A stretch of DNA of 11,799 nucleotides, taken from NCBI GenBank assembly GCA_934202215.1, contig CAKPXR010000041.1, positions 1-11,799 on the forward strand, written 5' to 3'. Position 1 is the stretch's first letter. The number at the start of each line of letters is the position of its first letter. The notes under the pieces were generated by a model that had not been told where the DNA came from, did no database searches, and worked only from the letters and a program-made list of their open reading frames with translations. The translations under genes were made by a program, and so were the position numbers. Shown piece by piece: positions 5,972-11,799 of the stretch. This stretch comes from an uncultured Veillonella sp. GTDB lineage: Bacteria; Bacillota; Negativicutes; Veillonellales; Veillonellaceae.

Positions 5972-5980
5972 TGTTACAAT
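5972..5980 (+). promoter_or_regulatory. Extended -10 promoter of the secreted protein gene
   Basis: TGTTACAAT fits the extended -10 pattern TGN-TAnAAT. The same nine bases precede the acidic protein gene at 8451-8459. No convincing -35 was found. Confidence 0.5.
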
Positions 5981-6017
5981 ACAAACAAGATAATAGTTTA
6001 GGGAGAGGGAGACTCAT

Positions 6018-6614
6018 ATGAAACGTTATATTATGTTATTAAGTCTTGGTCTATGTTTAGCAGCACCGATGTTTTCACAAGGGATGGAAATAAAGCCTCT
6101 TATTCAGGTCACGAATGTACATAATGGCCAATATGATGAGGCATTAGATGCTATTACAGATACAAAGTTCTATGGACCGTATCAATTCCGTGTATTGAAG
6201 GATGCTGTGGAGACAAAAGGTGAGACTAAAGATATAGATGGTAGAGCATTCAGAACCTCTGATGATGTCTTTATGCATGTTAAGGCTAGATCTATCGATA
6301 GTAATAGCCCTATTCTTGATGCTGAGGTTAATCAGCTTATTACGGATAGGACAGTTCCTGAGCCTACCGTAAAGATGGTTTTGCCCGTTAAGCATGATGT
6401 AATAGAGGTCTATAATGATGGTGTGCGCAGTTTACTAGCTGAATTTATGTATGGCTGGCCGCTACAAAATAGGACTGACATGGTATTAGTTACTGATTAT
6501 GAGGACACTCGTTACTATTATAAGTTGCAGTTTTATAGAGACAAGCTACCAAAAGGTGTTCGAATTGAGCAGTTGCGTCAAATGATTATGGATGCGCAGT
6601 TTAGTTATAAATAA
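6018..6614 (+). CDS. Secreted protein of unknown function, 198 residues
   Basis: An N-terminal signal peptide (MKRYIMLLSLGLCLAAPMFSQG, cleavage near 21-22) is followed by about 176 soluble residues without cysteine or further membrane segments. The ATG is preceded by GGGAGAGGGAG, a good ribosome site. The mature part ends with a helical stretch, PKGVRIEQLRQMIMDAQFSYK, and has alternating hydrophobic segments (DVIEVYNDGVRSLLAEF, MVLVTDYEDTRYYYKLQFYR). I do not recognise a family or catalytic motif. The gene is a single unit with its own extended -10 promoter and a strong terminator, bracketed by two related hairpins. It is probably a periplasmic or exported protein, similar in style to the 406-residue secreted protein of this window but not evidently homologous. 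Confidence 0.85.
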   Translation: MKRYIMLLSLGLCLAAPMFSQGMEIKPLIQVTNVHNGQYDEALDAITDTKFYGPYQFRVLKDAVETKGETKDIDGRAFRTSDDVFMHVKARSIDSNSPILDAEVNQLITDRTVPEPTVKMVLPVKHDVIEVYNDGVRSLLAEFMYGWPLQNRTDMVLVTDYEDTRYYYKLQFYRDKLPKGVRIEQLRQMIMDAQFSYK

Positions 6615-6650
6615 CTAATATCGGGTTAGAATAATATAGTAATCATAAAT

Positions 6651-6698
6651 AAAAGAGGTTCCTAATTGTCAAAGTCATGACTCATAGGAACCTCTTTT
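6651..6698. terminator. Bidirectional terminator with 14-bp perfect stem
   Basis: AAAAGAGGTTCCTA pairs perfectly with TAGGAACCTCTTTT around a 20-base interior that contains the palindrome AGTCATGACT. T runs occur on both strands. It closes the secreted protein gene (+) and the transporter gene (-). The arms match the hairpin at 5893-5934. Confidence 0.85.
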
Positions 6699-6731
6699 AT
6701 CGTGCAAGTAATTTATATAGTTAGTAAACTA

Positions 6732-7344
6732 TTACAGAATGCTTTTACCCATAGGGAATACAGTTTTGCCGAATACTTTATTAACTAGTACCGCACCGGA
6801 ACCGTAGAAGCCCAATAGGGAGATAAATAATTCAGACCATGCTGCAAGGGAGAAAAAGCCTGTTTTACCACCTAAGAATAGATCTGTAGATAGACCTAAG
6901 AATAAGAAGCAAATTAGGACCATAATAACAAATACTACTTTATTTGTTTTCAATGCGGCAATAGTACCAAAAATAGAGAAAATTAAGAAGCCTACAAAGG
7001 CAAAGGCCAATTGTGTTACATCGAAACCTTTGTGGATTTCAGTGCCAAAGGAACCCATTTGAATTAACCAAACGCCTGCCATAGCGGACCAGAACAATCC
7101 GTACGCACCAAATACAATGGAGCCGAATGGATTATTTTTTTTGAAATCAAAATAACTTGCCATTAATTGGGCTAATGAACCTAATAAAACGGCCCAAGGT
7201 ACAATAACGGATGTGGTTGGACCAGACCAACCAACGCGGGATGTAGATACAACAAAAACATACAATAGCTAGACCAAGTAGACCTAAGCTCGTAGGGTCT
7301 GCTACATTTTCACTCATTTGAACTTTTCTTACTTCATTTTCCAT
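6732..7344 (-). pseudogene. Acetate uptake transporter family (SatP/YaaH, GPR1/FUN34), frameshifted
   Basis: Two overlapping frames together make one family member. The first 28 codons or so (MENEVRKVQM... ADPTSLGLLGLAIVCF) lie in one frame and the remaining residues (VVSTSRVGWSGPTT... to GKTVFPMGKSIL) in another. Removing one T from the T5 run at 7254-7258 joins them into about 203 residues, close to the roughly 188 of E. coli SatP. Recognisable family features are the N-terminal DPxxLGLLG motif, KKNNPFGSIVFGAYGLFW, six hydrophobic segments, and the ending GKTVFPMG (SatP has GRTVLPIG). It would be an inner-membrane acetate/succinate-proton symporter. The ATG has AGGA upstream. The break may be a true mutation, a slippage-driven switch or a sequencing error. 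If real, only a 65-residue fragment is made, unless the distal frame restarts at a TTG. Confidence 0.85.
7254..7258 (-). other. Site of the one-base frameshift in the transporter gene
   Basis: On the coding strand the run is GTATG followed by five T, then GTTGTA. With five T the frame goes to CFCCIYIPRW and stops about 38 codons on. With four T it continues as CFVVSTSRVGW, which matches the rest of the transporter. Confidence 0.8.
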
Positions 7345-7418
7345 GTGTTCCTCATTTCTCCGTGGGGGACAACTAACTACAACTATACAGTAATAGATTC
7401 ACATGATTTTGTGTTATC

Positions 7419-7447
7419 ATTATCTGTTCAATACACTAGTTATTGAA
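7419..7447 (-). promoter_or_regulatory. Candidate promoter of the transporter, over an inverted repeat
   Basis: On the - strand TTCAAT (7442-7447) and GATAAT (7419-7424) are 17 bp apart, predicting a start near 7412. The -35 side lies within the inverted repeat TTCAATA-N7-TATTGAA (7427-7447), which could be an operator. Confidence 0.45.
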
Positions 7448-7481
7448 TTGATAATGTATCTATGTGAAAGCACTGCCATAT

Positions 7482-7503
7482 AAATGTAACATATATCACA
7501 TTT
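7482..7503. promoter_or_regulatory. CRP/FNR-family-like binding palindrome
   Basis: On the - strand the left half is AAATGTGA, the spacer TATATG, and the right half TTACATTT. That is all but one base of both half-sites of the E. coli CRP consensus. Its centre is about 80 bases upstream of the predicted transporter start, near one of the usual class I activator spacings. The regulator itself is not in the window. Confidence 0.5.
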
Positions 7504-7591
7504 TTGAGGCAATGGAAATAAAATAGTAAGAATGCGAAAAATGCATAGTGTGAAAATAGTAATAAAAGAAAGTAAATAAAAGAAAAACTGT

Positions 7592-7628
7592 AAAAAATGA
7601 GGAGTCTAATATTTTAACTCCCATTTTT
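7592..7628 (-). terminator. Intrinsic terminator of the HAD hydrolase gene
   Basis: GGAGT pairs with ACTCC and, after a one-base bulge, AAAAATG pairs with CATTTTT, around an 11-base loop. On the - strand six T follow. It lies about 70 bases past the hydrolase stop. Confidence 0.65.
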
Positions 7629-7699
7629 GTGCGGTTTTAAGATATAAATCATTTATTTCATATGAATTTGTTATAGATTAATAATCATAATTTTGTACA

Positions 7700-8359
7700 T
7701 TATTTATTTAAGTTTTCCACAATGCTTAGAATATCTTCTGCTTTACGAGCAATATGTGTTACGCCTAGTTCTTGATGTAGGGATTCCTCTCTAAAGCCCC
7801 AAGTAACACCAATACATAATAGGCCAGAGTTTTCTGCGGTAGCTACATCAACTTCAGAGTCACCTACATAAATGGATTCTTCAGGTGTAGAATTTAAGTC
7901 TTTTAGAGCTTGTAGTACCATGTCTGGTGCAGGTTTGCGTTGTAAGCCTGGTCTTTCACCGATGGCAACAGGTAATCGATCGCCAAAGTATTCTTTATTT
8001 AGTGGTGTAACGCCTTCTTGAATTTTGTTAGATACGATGGCTAATTTATAGTCTTGTTCACGCAATATATCGAGCATGTCTAAGATGCCAGGGTAGGGAG
8101 CTGTTGTATCTTTTAAATGCTCACCATAATATGCTTTGAATTCCTCAATGTATGGCTTTAATTCGTTATCTGCTACAGAATTTGGTAAACATTGACGCAT
8201 TAAATATGTTACTGCATTACCTAGTGCTGCTTTAACCTCTGCTAGAGATTTTTCAGGGAAGTTATGTGTACGTAGTACATGATTTACAGCATTTGCTAAA
8301 TCTGTAGCCGTGTTGAGCAATGTGCCATCACAATCAAAAACGATAGTAGTATATTTCAT
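7700..8359 (-). CDS. HAD-superfamily hydrolase, phosphoglycolate phosphatase-like
   Basis: A 219-residue protein with the full set of HAD motifs. Motif I is FDCDGTLLN with nucleophile D9 and D11, motif II is S110 in AIVSNK, motif III is K142 in RKPAPDMV, and motif IV is GDSEVD with D167 and D171. A helical cap lies between about 15 and 85, as in the Gph/PgmB type. The length is normal for phosphoglycolate phosphatase, and the likely reaction is hydrolysis of 2-phosphoglycolate or another small phosphate ester in the cytoplasm. Substrate cannot be fixed from sequence because this family is broad. The ATG has AGGAGGT four bases upstream. The promoter TTGATT-16-TATACT lies ahead, facing away from the + gene at 8497. 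Its own terminator separates it from the transporter gene. Confidence 0.88.
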   Translation of the reverse strand: MKYTTIVFDCDGTLLNTATDLANAVNHVLRTHNFPEKSLAEVKAALGNAVTYLMRQCLPNSVADNELKPYIEEFKAYYGEHLKDTTAPYPGILDMLDILREQDYKLAIVSNKIQEGVTPLNKEYFGDRLPVAIGERPGLQRKPAPDMVLQALKDLNSTPEESIYVGDSEVDVATAENSGLLCIGVTWGFREESLHQELGVTHIARKAEDILSIVENLNK

Positions 8360-8393
8360 GGGGACCTCCTATACGAAATTTATATACTTTATA

Positions 8394-8421
8394 AGTATAT
8401 GATAAATATGGATAAAATCAA
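8394..8421 (-). promoter_or_regulatory. Promoter of the HAD hydrolase gene
   Basis: On the - strand a -35 TTGATT (8416-8421) and a -10 TATACT (8394-8399) are 16 bp apart, about 35 bases before the ATG. Confidence 0.55.
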
Positions 8422-8450
8422 GAGAATAGCCGTATTTGTTACTATAATTG

Positions 8451-8459
8451 TGTTACAAT
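8451..8459 (+). promoter_or_regulatory. Extended -10 promoter of the acidic NTF2-like gene
   Basis: TGTTACAAT, with a predicted start near 8466. A second -10-like TATAAT sits just upstream (8443-8448). No clear -35 was found. Confidence 0.5.
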
Positions 8460-8496
8460 AATAGCAGTACTAATTACAGTGTATAGGAGGCGTAGT

Positions 8497-9336
8497 ATGA
8501 CTGAAATACAAGCTCTTTTATTGATAAAATCTATCCTTGAATCTGCAGATATTCACGGCATTGAAAATATTCTAGCCGAAGATTGCGAGTACATGTCCAC
8601 AGGTCGTGGTATTATTGGGCGTAATTGCAATGAAAGTATTGAGTTTTTATCCTCTATGACTGAGTCTATTAAGTCCGATAATGTGCCTGTTACGTGCAAG
8701 GTCATGCATATTACCGATGTGTACGAAGAGGATGCACTATTTCATGAGGGCCGTCATGGTTTAACTGTTTCTTATGAAAGCGGCGACAACTATGTGTACA
8801 TGATTTTTGTAGACGTAAATGATGAGGGCCGTGTAGACCGCATCGTTTCTAGTCAAGAAAATTATAGCATTGCGTATGATGATCTTCGCTTTGGTGACGA
8901 TGAATGTGAATATGCTTTTATTTCTGCACCAACTACTGTGAAAGACTGGATTACAGCCTTAAGCATGTGGCTTGAAACCGCTAATGTGGATGTAGACGAT
9001 TTCTATCAGTACATCGATGAAGATACTCGAGTTGTATTCCAAAAGGGTGACGCTGAATCCATAACCCTTGAAAGCGGCCTTGATGTAGAAGACTATTTTG
9101 ATCAGTTAATGAATCAACACTTTGATGCGGTGCCTCATATCATTCGTGATGAAGAAGATGGTTTAATCTTAACTTATGGTCCTATGAGCGCCATTGCTAC
9201 GCTTAATGAAGAGGGGGCACTAGCACTTATCAGTATCTATATCGATACACGCGATGAAGACGAAGTTACTGATGAGGTTGGTTATATTGAAGAAGACTTA
9301 ACGAAGGAAACCATCATCGAAGAGGAGCTATATTAG
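8497..9336 (+). CDS. Acidic cytoplasmic protein, probable tandem NTF2-like folds
   Basis: The start is the ATG six bases after TAGGAGG. A longer reading from a GTG at 8479 would translate the Shine-Dalgarno itself and is rejected. The 279-residue protein has no signal peptide or membrane segment and is rich in Asp and Glu, ending in a very acidic tail. Residues 1-60 (IKSILESADIHGIENILAEDCEY, then GRGIIGRNCNESIEFL) resemble the start of an NTF2/SnoaL-like fold. A second block from about 148 (WITALSMWLETANVDVDDFY, DTRVVF, LESGLDVEDYFDQLMNQ) has the same order of helix, strand and glycine turn, suggesting an internal duplication. No catalytic residues stand out. The role is unknown, perhaps a small-ligand or partner-binding protein. 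The fold call is by pattern and moderate. Confidence 0.8.
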   Translation: MTEIQALLLIKSILESADIHGIENILAEDCEYMSTGRGIIGRNCNESIEFLSSMTESIKSDNVPVTCKVMHITDVYEEDALFHEGRHGLTVSYESGDNYVYMIFVDVNDEGRVDRIVSSQENYSIAYDDLRFGDDECEYAFISAPTTVKDWITALSMWLETANVDVDDFYQYIDEDTRVVFQKGDAESITLESGLDVEDYFDQLMNQHFDAVPHIIRDEEDGLILTYGPMSAIATLNEEGALALISIYIDTRDEDEVTDEVGYIEEDLTKETIIEEELY

Positions 9337-9388
9337 TCGATACTACTCTTTCGATATATCTAATTTAATTACGATTAATAGATAAAAT

Positions 9389-9478
9389 AAAAACTACCAG
9401 TTAAACATAAATCTTTTAAACAGACCTTCTACTATGGAAGAATAAGCCACTAGATATTATGAATAATTGGTAGTTTTT
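9389..9478. terminator. Long inverted repeat acting as bidirectional terminator
   Basis: AAAAACTACCAgTTA and TAATtGGTAGTTTTT pair over 11 + 3 bases, with one mismatch, around about 60 bases. That interior contains a small hairpin (CTTC with GAAG). T runs follow on both strands. It separates the convergent acidic protein gene and the permease gene. The loop is unusually large for an intrinsic terminator. Confidence 0.6.
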
Positions 9479-9484
9479 TATTAT

Positions 9485-10792
9485 TTACATTTCGTCATGG
9501 TCCTTAATGAGACCAGCTTTTTTCTTTCTCCAATAGGAGTAGTAGAATGGCAAGATTACGATACAGCCACCTAGACCCCATAATAATTGGTTAGTTTGTG
9601 CTTGAGCGAGCATCCAAAGGGATGTGCCAATGGCGATGACCGGGATTAAGTAGCCACCAGGGATAGTGTAGGAACGAGCTTTATCCGCCCATTTACGACG
9701 GAAGATAATAACAGCCAAACATGTTGGTAAGTATTGTGTAAAACGAGATACTGCACTAATAGCAGCTAGTGTCGTAAAAGAACCAGACCATGCGAGTAAT
9801 ACACTGGCAATGGCAGTAACGATGGCTGCTACGTATGGGGCATTGTAACGATTACGTTTTGCTAGGGCACTTGGTAGCATACCATCTTCTGCCATGGATG
9901 TTGCTACACGAGGAGCATAGTAAGCTTCTGCAAAGTTGATACCGCCCATAGAGATTAAGGTACCTATTAATACGATATACATACCAACAGGACCAACAAT
10001 TGCATTAAACGCATCTTGTACTGGAGCCTTTGTATTTGCTAAGTCAGTGCCAAGTACACCGATGGATACGGCAAGGATAGCCATATATAGGACAGATACA
10101 AGGAGCATGCACATGATAATAGCACGTGGTAAATTCTTTTTAGGATTTTTCATATCCTCTGCCGCAATGGCAATAACTTCAAAGCCTGTATAGGCAAAGA
10201 ATAGAAGCACCGCTGCTTGTGCAAATGATCCATCTACATAAGTATCATGAGGGAAGACTGGAGTAAAGTTAGCACCATTAATAAAGAAGATACCAATCGC
10301 AATAAACAGGGCAAGAGGCACTAACTTAGAAATGGTCATTAAGTTATTGACGAACTTGGATACGTTAACACCAAAGATGTTTACAATCGTAAGACCTACA
10401 ATCAAGATAAATGAAATGATATCTTTTGCAAAATCACCACTTAGCGCTGGTACGGCAGCACCTAATGCGGTAGCAAAGCCAACGGCCATAGCCGCCCAGG
10501 CAATGACGGTTACAATCCATTTAAGGACGCCTACTTCAAAGGCCCAAAAGTCACCTAATGCGTGCTTTGCATATAGATAAGGACCACCATTACGTGTGAA
10601 TAGGCTAGCTGCTTCAGCAAAGCAGAGGGCGATACAGCCTGCTATAACAGCGTCAAATAAGAGGACGCCTAAGCTAGCAGAACCAATGATAGAATACGCT
10701 TTGTTTGGTAGTAGGAAAATACCTGTCCCTACAATACCATTCATGCCCAGAAGTACAATACTCCAAAAGCCAAATTTTCCTGTTTCTTTCAT
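9485..10792 (-). CDS. APC-family amino acid permease
   Basis: A 435-residue integral membrane protein with about 12 hydrophobic segments, the normal size of the amino acid-polyamine-organocation family. TM1 carries the glycine-rich unwound motif GMNGIVGTGIF (16-26). TM6 has FAYTGFE (199-205), followed by the conserved cytoplasmic loop AEDMKNPKKNLPRAI (211-225). Another family signature, APRVATSMAEDGMLP, lies at 293-307. It would bring an amino acid or amine across the inner membrane by proton or exchange coupling. The substrate is not readable from sequence. The gene starts 15 bases after the stop of the PuuD-like hydrolase and its ribosome site (AGAAAGG) lies in that gap, so the two form an operon. 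Import of a gamma-glutamyl compound, glutamate/GABA or a polyamine is a reasonable inference. Confidence 0.88.
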   Translation of the reverse strand: MKETGKFGFWSIVLLGMNGIVGTGIFLLPNKAYSIIGSASLGVLLFDAVIAGCIALCFAEAASLFTRNGGPYLYAKHALGDFWAFEVGVLKWIVTVIAWAAMAVGFATALGAAVPALSGDFAKDIISFILIVGLTIVNIFGVNVSKFVNNLMTISKLVPLALFIAIGIFFINGANFTPVFPHDTYVDGSFAQAAVLLFFAYTGFEVIAIAAEDMKNPKKNLPRAIIMCMLLVSVLYMAILAVSIGVLGTDLANTKAPVQDAFNAIVGPVGMYIVLIGTLISMGGINFAEAYYAPRVATSMAEDGMLPSALAKRNRYNAPYVAAIVTAIASVLLAWSGSFTTLAAISAVSRFTQYLPTCLAVIIFRRKWADKARSYTIPGGYLIPVIAIGTSLWMLAQAQTNQLLWGLGGCIVILPFYYSYWRKKKAGLIKDHDEM

Positions 10793-10807
10793 ACTAAAAC
10801 CTTTCTA

Positions 10808-11548
10808 TTATTTAGTTATATTTTCTCGAGCTGCTGCTACAAAGGCAGCAAATAAACGTTTTGCATTTTCATCGTTTTCAGACATCATTTCTGGATGGAA
10901 TTGGCAGGCTACTAACCAAGGATAGGAAGAGTCTTCTAAACCTTCTACAGTACCATCCTTAGCTCTTGCTACCACTTGTAATCCTTTTCCAACGTGTTTT
11001 ACTGTTTGATGATGGTGAGAATTTGTAATCCATGTGGAACGGCCAATAGCACTGGCTAATTTGGATTCAAACTCAATGTCTACTGTATGAGTGCCAAGAG
11101 ATGGGGTTTGGTTTTGTGAATGTTTAATCGTACAGTTTTCATCATACTTTAAATCTTGGTATAGAGATCCGCCACGATATACATTTAAAATTTGAATGCC
11201 TCGGCAGATACAAAAGATAGGAATTTGTTTTTCTTCTGCTGCTTTTAATAAAGCAAAATCGAATTGATCTCGTTCTGGGAATACATCACCTAAACCTTGC
11301 AATGGTTCCTCACCGTAATTAAGTGGAAATACGTCGTGACCGCCAGATAATAATAAGGCATCTAGTTTTGCTACCGTTTCTTGAGCTACGTCAAGATTTT
11401 TAGTAAATGGGATAATAACTGGAATGCCGCCAGCTTCTTCAATAGAGCGTGGATAGTCATGGTTTACGTAAGAACGTAACAAATCTACATAGGCACCACT
11501 AGTATCTCGTAAGATATTGCCAGATACACCAATGAATGGTTTTGTCAT
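10808..11548 (-). CDS. Gamma-glutamyl-GABA hydrolase-like class I amidotransferase (peptidase C26)
   Basis: A 246-residue protein of the PuuD family. The catalytic triad of the class I glutamine amidotransferase fold is visible: nucleophile C115 in CICRGIQILNV, then H218 and E220 in QFHPEM. Other family marks are SGGHDVFP (68-75), the ERD at 92-94 and SHHHQ (177-181). Length is as usual. PuuD cleaves gamma-glutamyl-GABA to glutamate and GABA in putrescine breakdown; relatives act on other gamma-glutamyl amides. No PuuA, PuuB or PuuC gene is in the window, so the substrate is open. The start ATG has TGAGGTGAT close upstream. It is the first gene of an operon with the APC permease. The leader is very AT-rich, with no promoter I can define with confidence. 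Confidence 0.88.
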   Translation of the reverse strand: MTKPFIGVSGNILRDTSGAYVDLLRSYVNHDYPRSIEEAGGIPVIIPFTKNLDVAQETVAKLDALLLSGGHDVFPLNYGEEPLQGLGDVFPERDQFDFALLKAAEEKQIPIFCICRGIQILNVYRGGSLYQDLKYDENCTIKHSQNQTPSLGTHTVDIEFESKLASAIGRSTWITNSHHHQTVKHVGKGLQVVARAKDGTVEGLEDSSYPWLVACQFHPEMMSENDENAKRLFAAFVAAARENITK

Positions 11549-11744
11549 AATATCACCTCATATGTGAAAAAATTTGTACAATTAGTATAATTTTAATATA
11601 TCAAATATTTGTGAATAAATAATACTACTATAGTAATTAATTATAATGCTTATACATCCTAAAATATGTTAAGAATGATACATTTTCTAAAATTCATATT
11701 ACTTTTGTAGGAAAATCATATTCATATATGTTTTGTTAAAAACA

Positions 11745-11753
11745 TGGTATGAT
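11745..11753 (+). promoter_or_regulatory. Candidate extended -10 of the final gene
   Basis: TGGTATGAT, one base from the extended -10 consensus, lies about 33 bases before the last gene's ATG. A TTGTTA at 11733-11738 is too close to serve as its -35. Confidence 0.35.
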
Positions 11754-11785
11754 AGATTATAAATAAACTGTACGGGAGGTTTACT

Positions 11786-11799
11786 ATGGTTTTTCTTAC
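11786..11799 (+). CDS. Start of an unidentified gene (partial)
   Basis: An ATG is preceded by GGGAGGT at a five-base spacing and reads MVFL before the window ends. The strong ribosome site and the upstream promoter-like bases support a real gene start. Nothing can be said of its product. Confidence 0.5.

Larger units (their letters stand above)
7345..7699. other. Gene-free stretch upstream of the transporter gene
   Basis: No credible coding frame. It holds the transporter leader, a candidate promoter, an inverted repeat, a CRP-like site, and the terminator of the HAD hydrolase gene. The rest, about 7504-7591, is A-rich with nothing I can name. Confidence 0.7.

Noticed and set aside
7254..7258. 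Programmed frameshifting in the transporter gene
   Set aside because: The shift needed is +1, no slippery heptamer or downstream pseudoknot is evident, and a plain one-base insertion explains it more simply.
7147..7262. The distal part of the first transporter frame as a separate 65-residue protein
   Set aside because: After about residue 30 it is out-of-frame translation of the transporter; the meaningful sequence continues in the other frame.
8479..8496. An upstream GTG start for the acidic NTF2-like protein
   Set aside because: The extra six residues are encoded by the Shine-Dalgarno region (TAGGAGG) of the internal ATG, which is the better start.
10332..10925. Plus-strand frames across the permease and hydrolase genes
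   Set aside because: Antisense shadows of two well-supported - strand genes.
1..11799. CRISPR arrays, tRNA or rRNA genes, insertion sequences and integrase attachment sites
   Set aside because: No regular short direct repeats, cloverleaf-like or rRNA-like sequence, transposase or recombinase gene was seen on reading both strands.

Overview
The window is AT-rich, with Firmicute-type Shine-Dalgarno sequences (AGGAGG variants) and dense intrinsic terminators. Gene style and product mix (small secreted proteins, an acetate-family transporter, a PuuD-like hydrolase with an APC permease) fit a low-GC anaerobe of the Negativicutes. Veillonella is my best guess. That assignment is by recognition, not by a database search, and is only moderately certain.

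Layout. (1) 1-2150 holds the last codons of an unknown gene, then a secreted-protein cluster: an Asn/Tyr/Cys-rich 78-residue protein (-), a 406-residue unrecognised secreted protein (+), and a 72-residue secreted protein with an Ada-like metal-binding fold (-). The two small ones share a nearly identical signal peptide. (2) 2150-5521 looks like a small defence or nucleic-acid-processing island: a 660-residue PD-(D/E)XK nuclease fused to a DUF2075/SF1 helicase (-), divergent from a stand-alone PD-(D/E)XK nuclease (+). An 18-bp perfect palindrome lies between them. The stand-alone nuclease has an in-frame stop, with 33 further open codons behind it. (3) 5560-5890 has no long gene but holds what I read as a complete type I toxin-antitoxin locus. 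It has a 25-residue holin-like toxin (-) with its own promoter and strong ribosome binding site, a convergent short RNA (+) with an extended -10 promoter, and a shared terminator hairpin. (4) 5892-6700 is an unrecognised secreted protein gene bracketed by two related hairpins. (5) 6732-8359 carries an acetate-uptake (SatP/YaaH) family gene broken by a one-base frameshift in a T5 run, with a CRP-like palindrome upstream, and a phosphoglycolate-phosphatase-like HAD hydrolase. (6) 8497-9336 is an acidic cytoplasmic protein that looks like two NTF2-like folds. (7) 9485-11548 is a two-gene operon, a PuuD-like gamma-glutamyl hydrolase followed by an APC amino acid permease, suggesting uptake and hydrolysis of gamma-glutamyl or amine compounds. 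(8) The first codons of another + gene end the window.

Most genes are single transcription units between convergent terminators. The exceptions are the hydrolase-permease operon and the two divergent pairs (nucleases; HAD hydrolase and NTF2-like protein). The likeliest under-described items are the toxin-antitoxin locus and the divergent nuclease pair just beside it.
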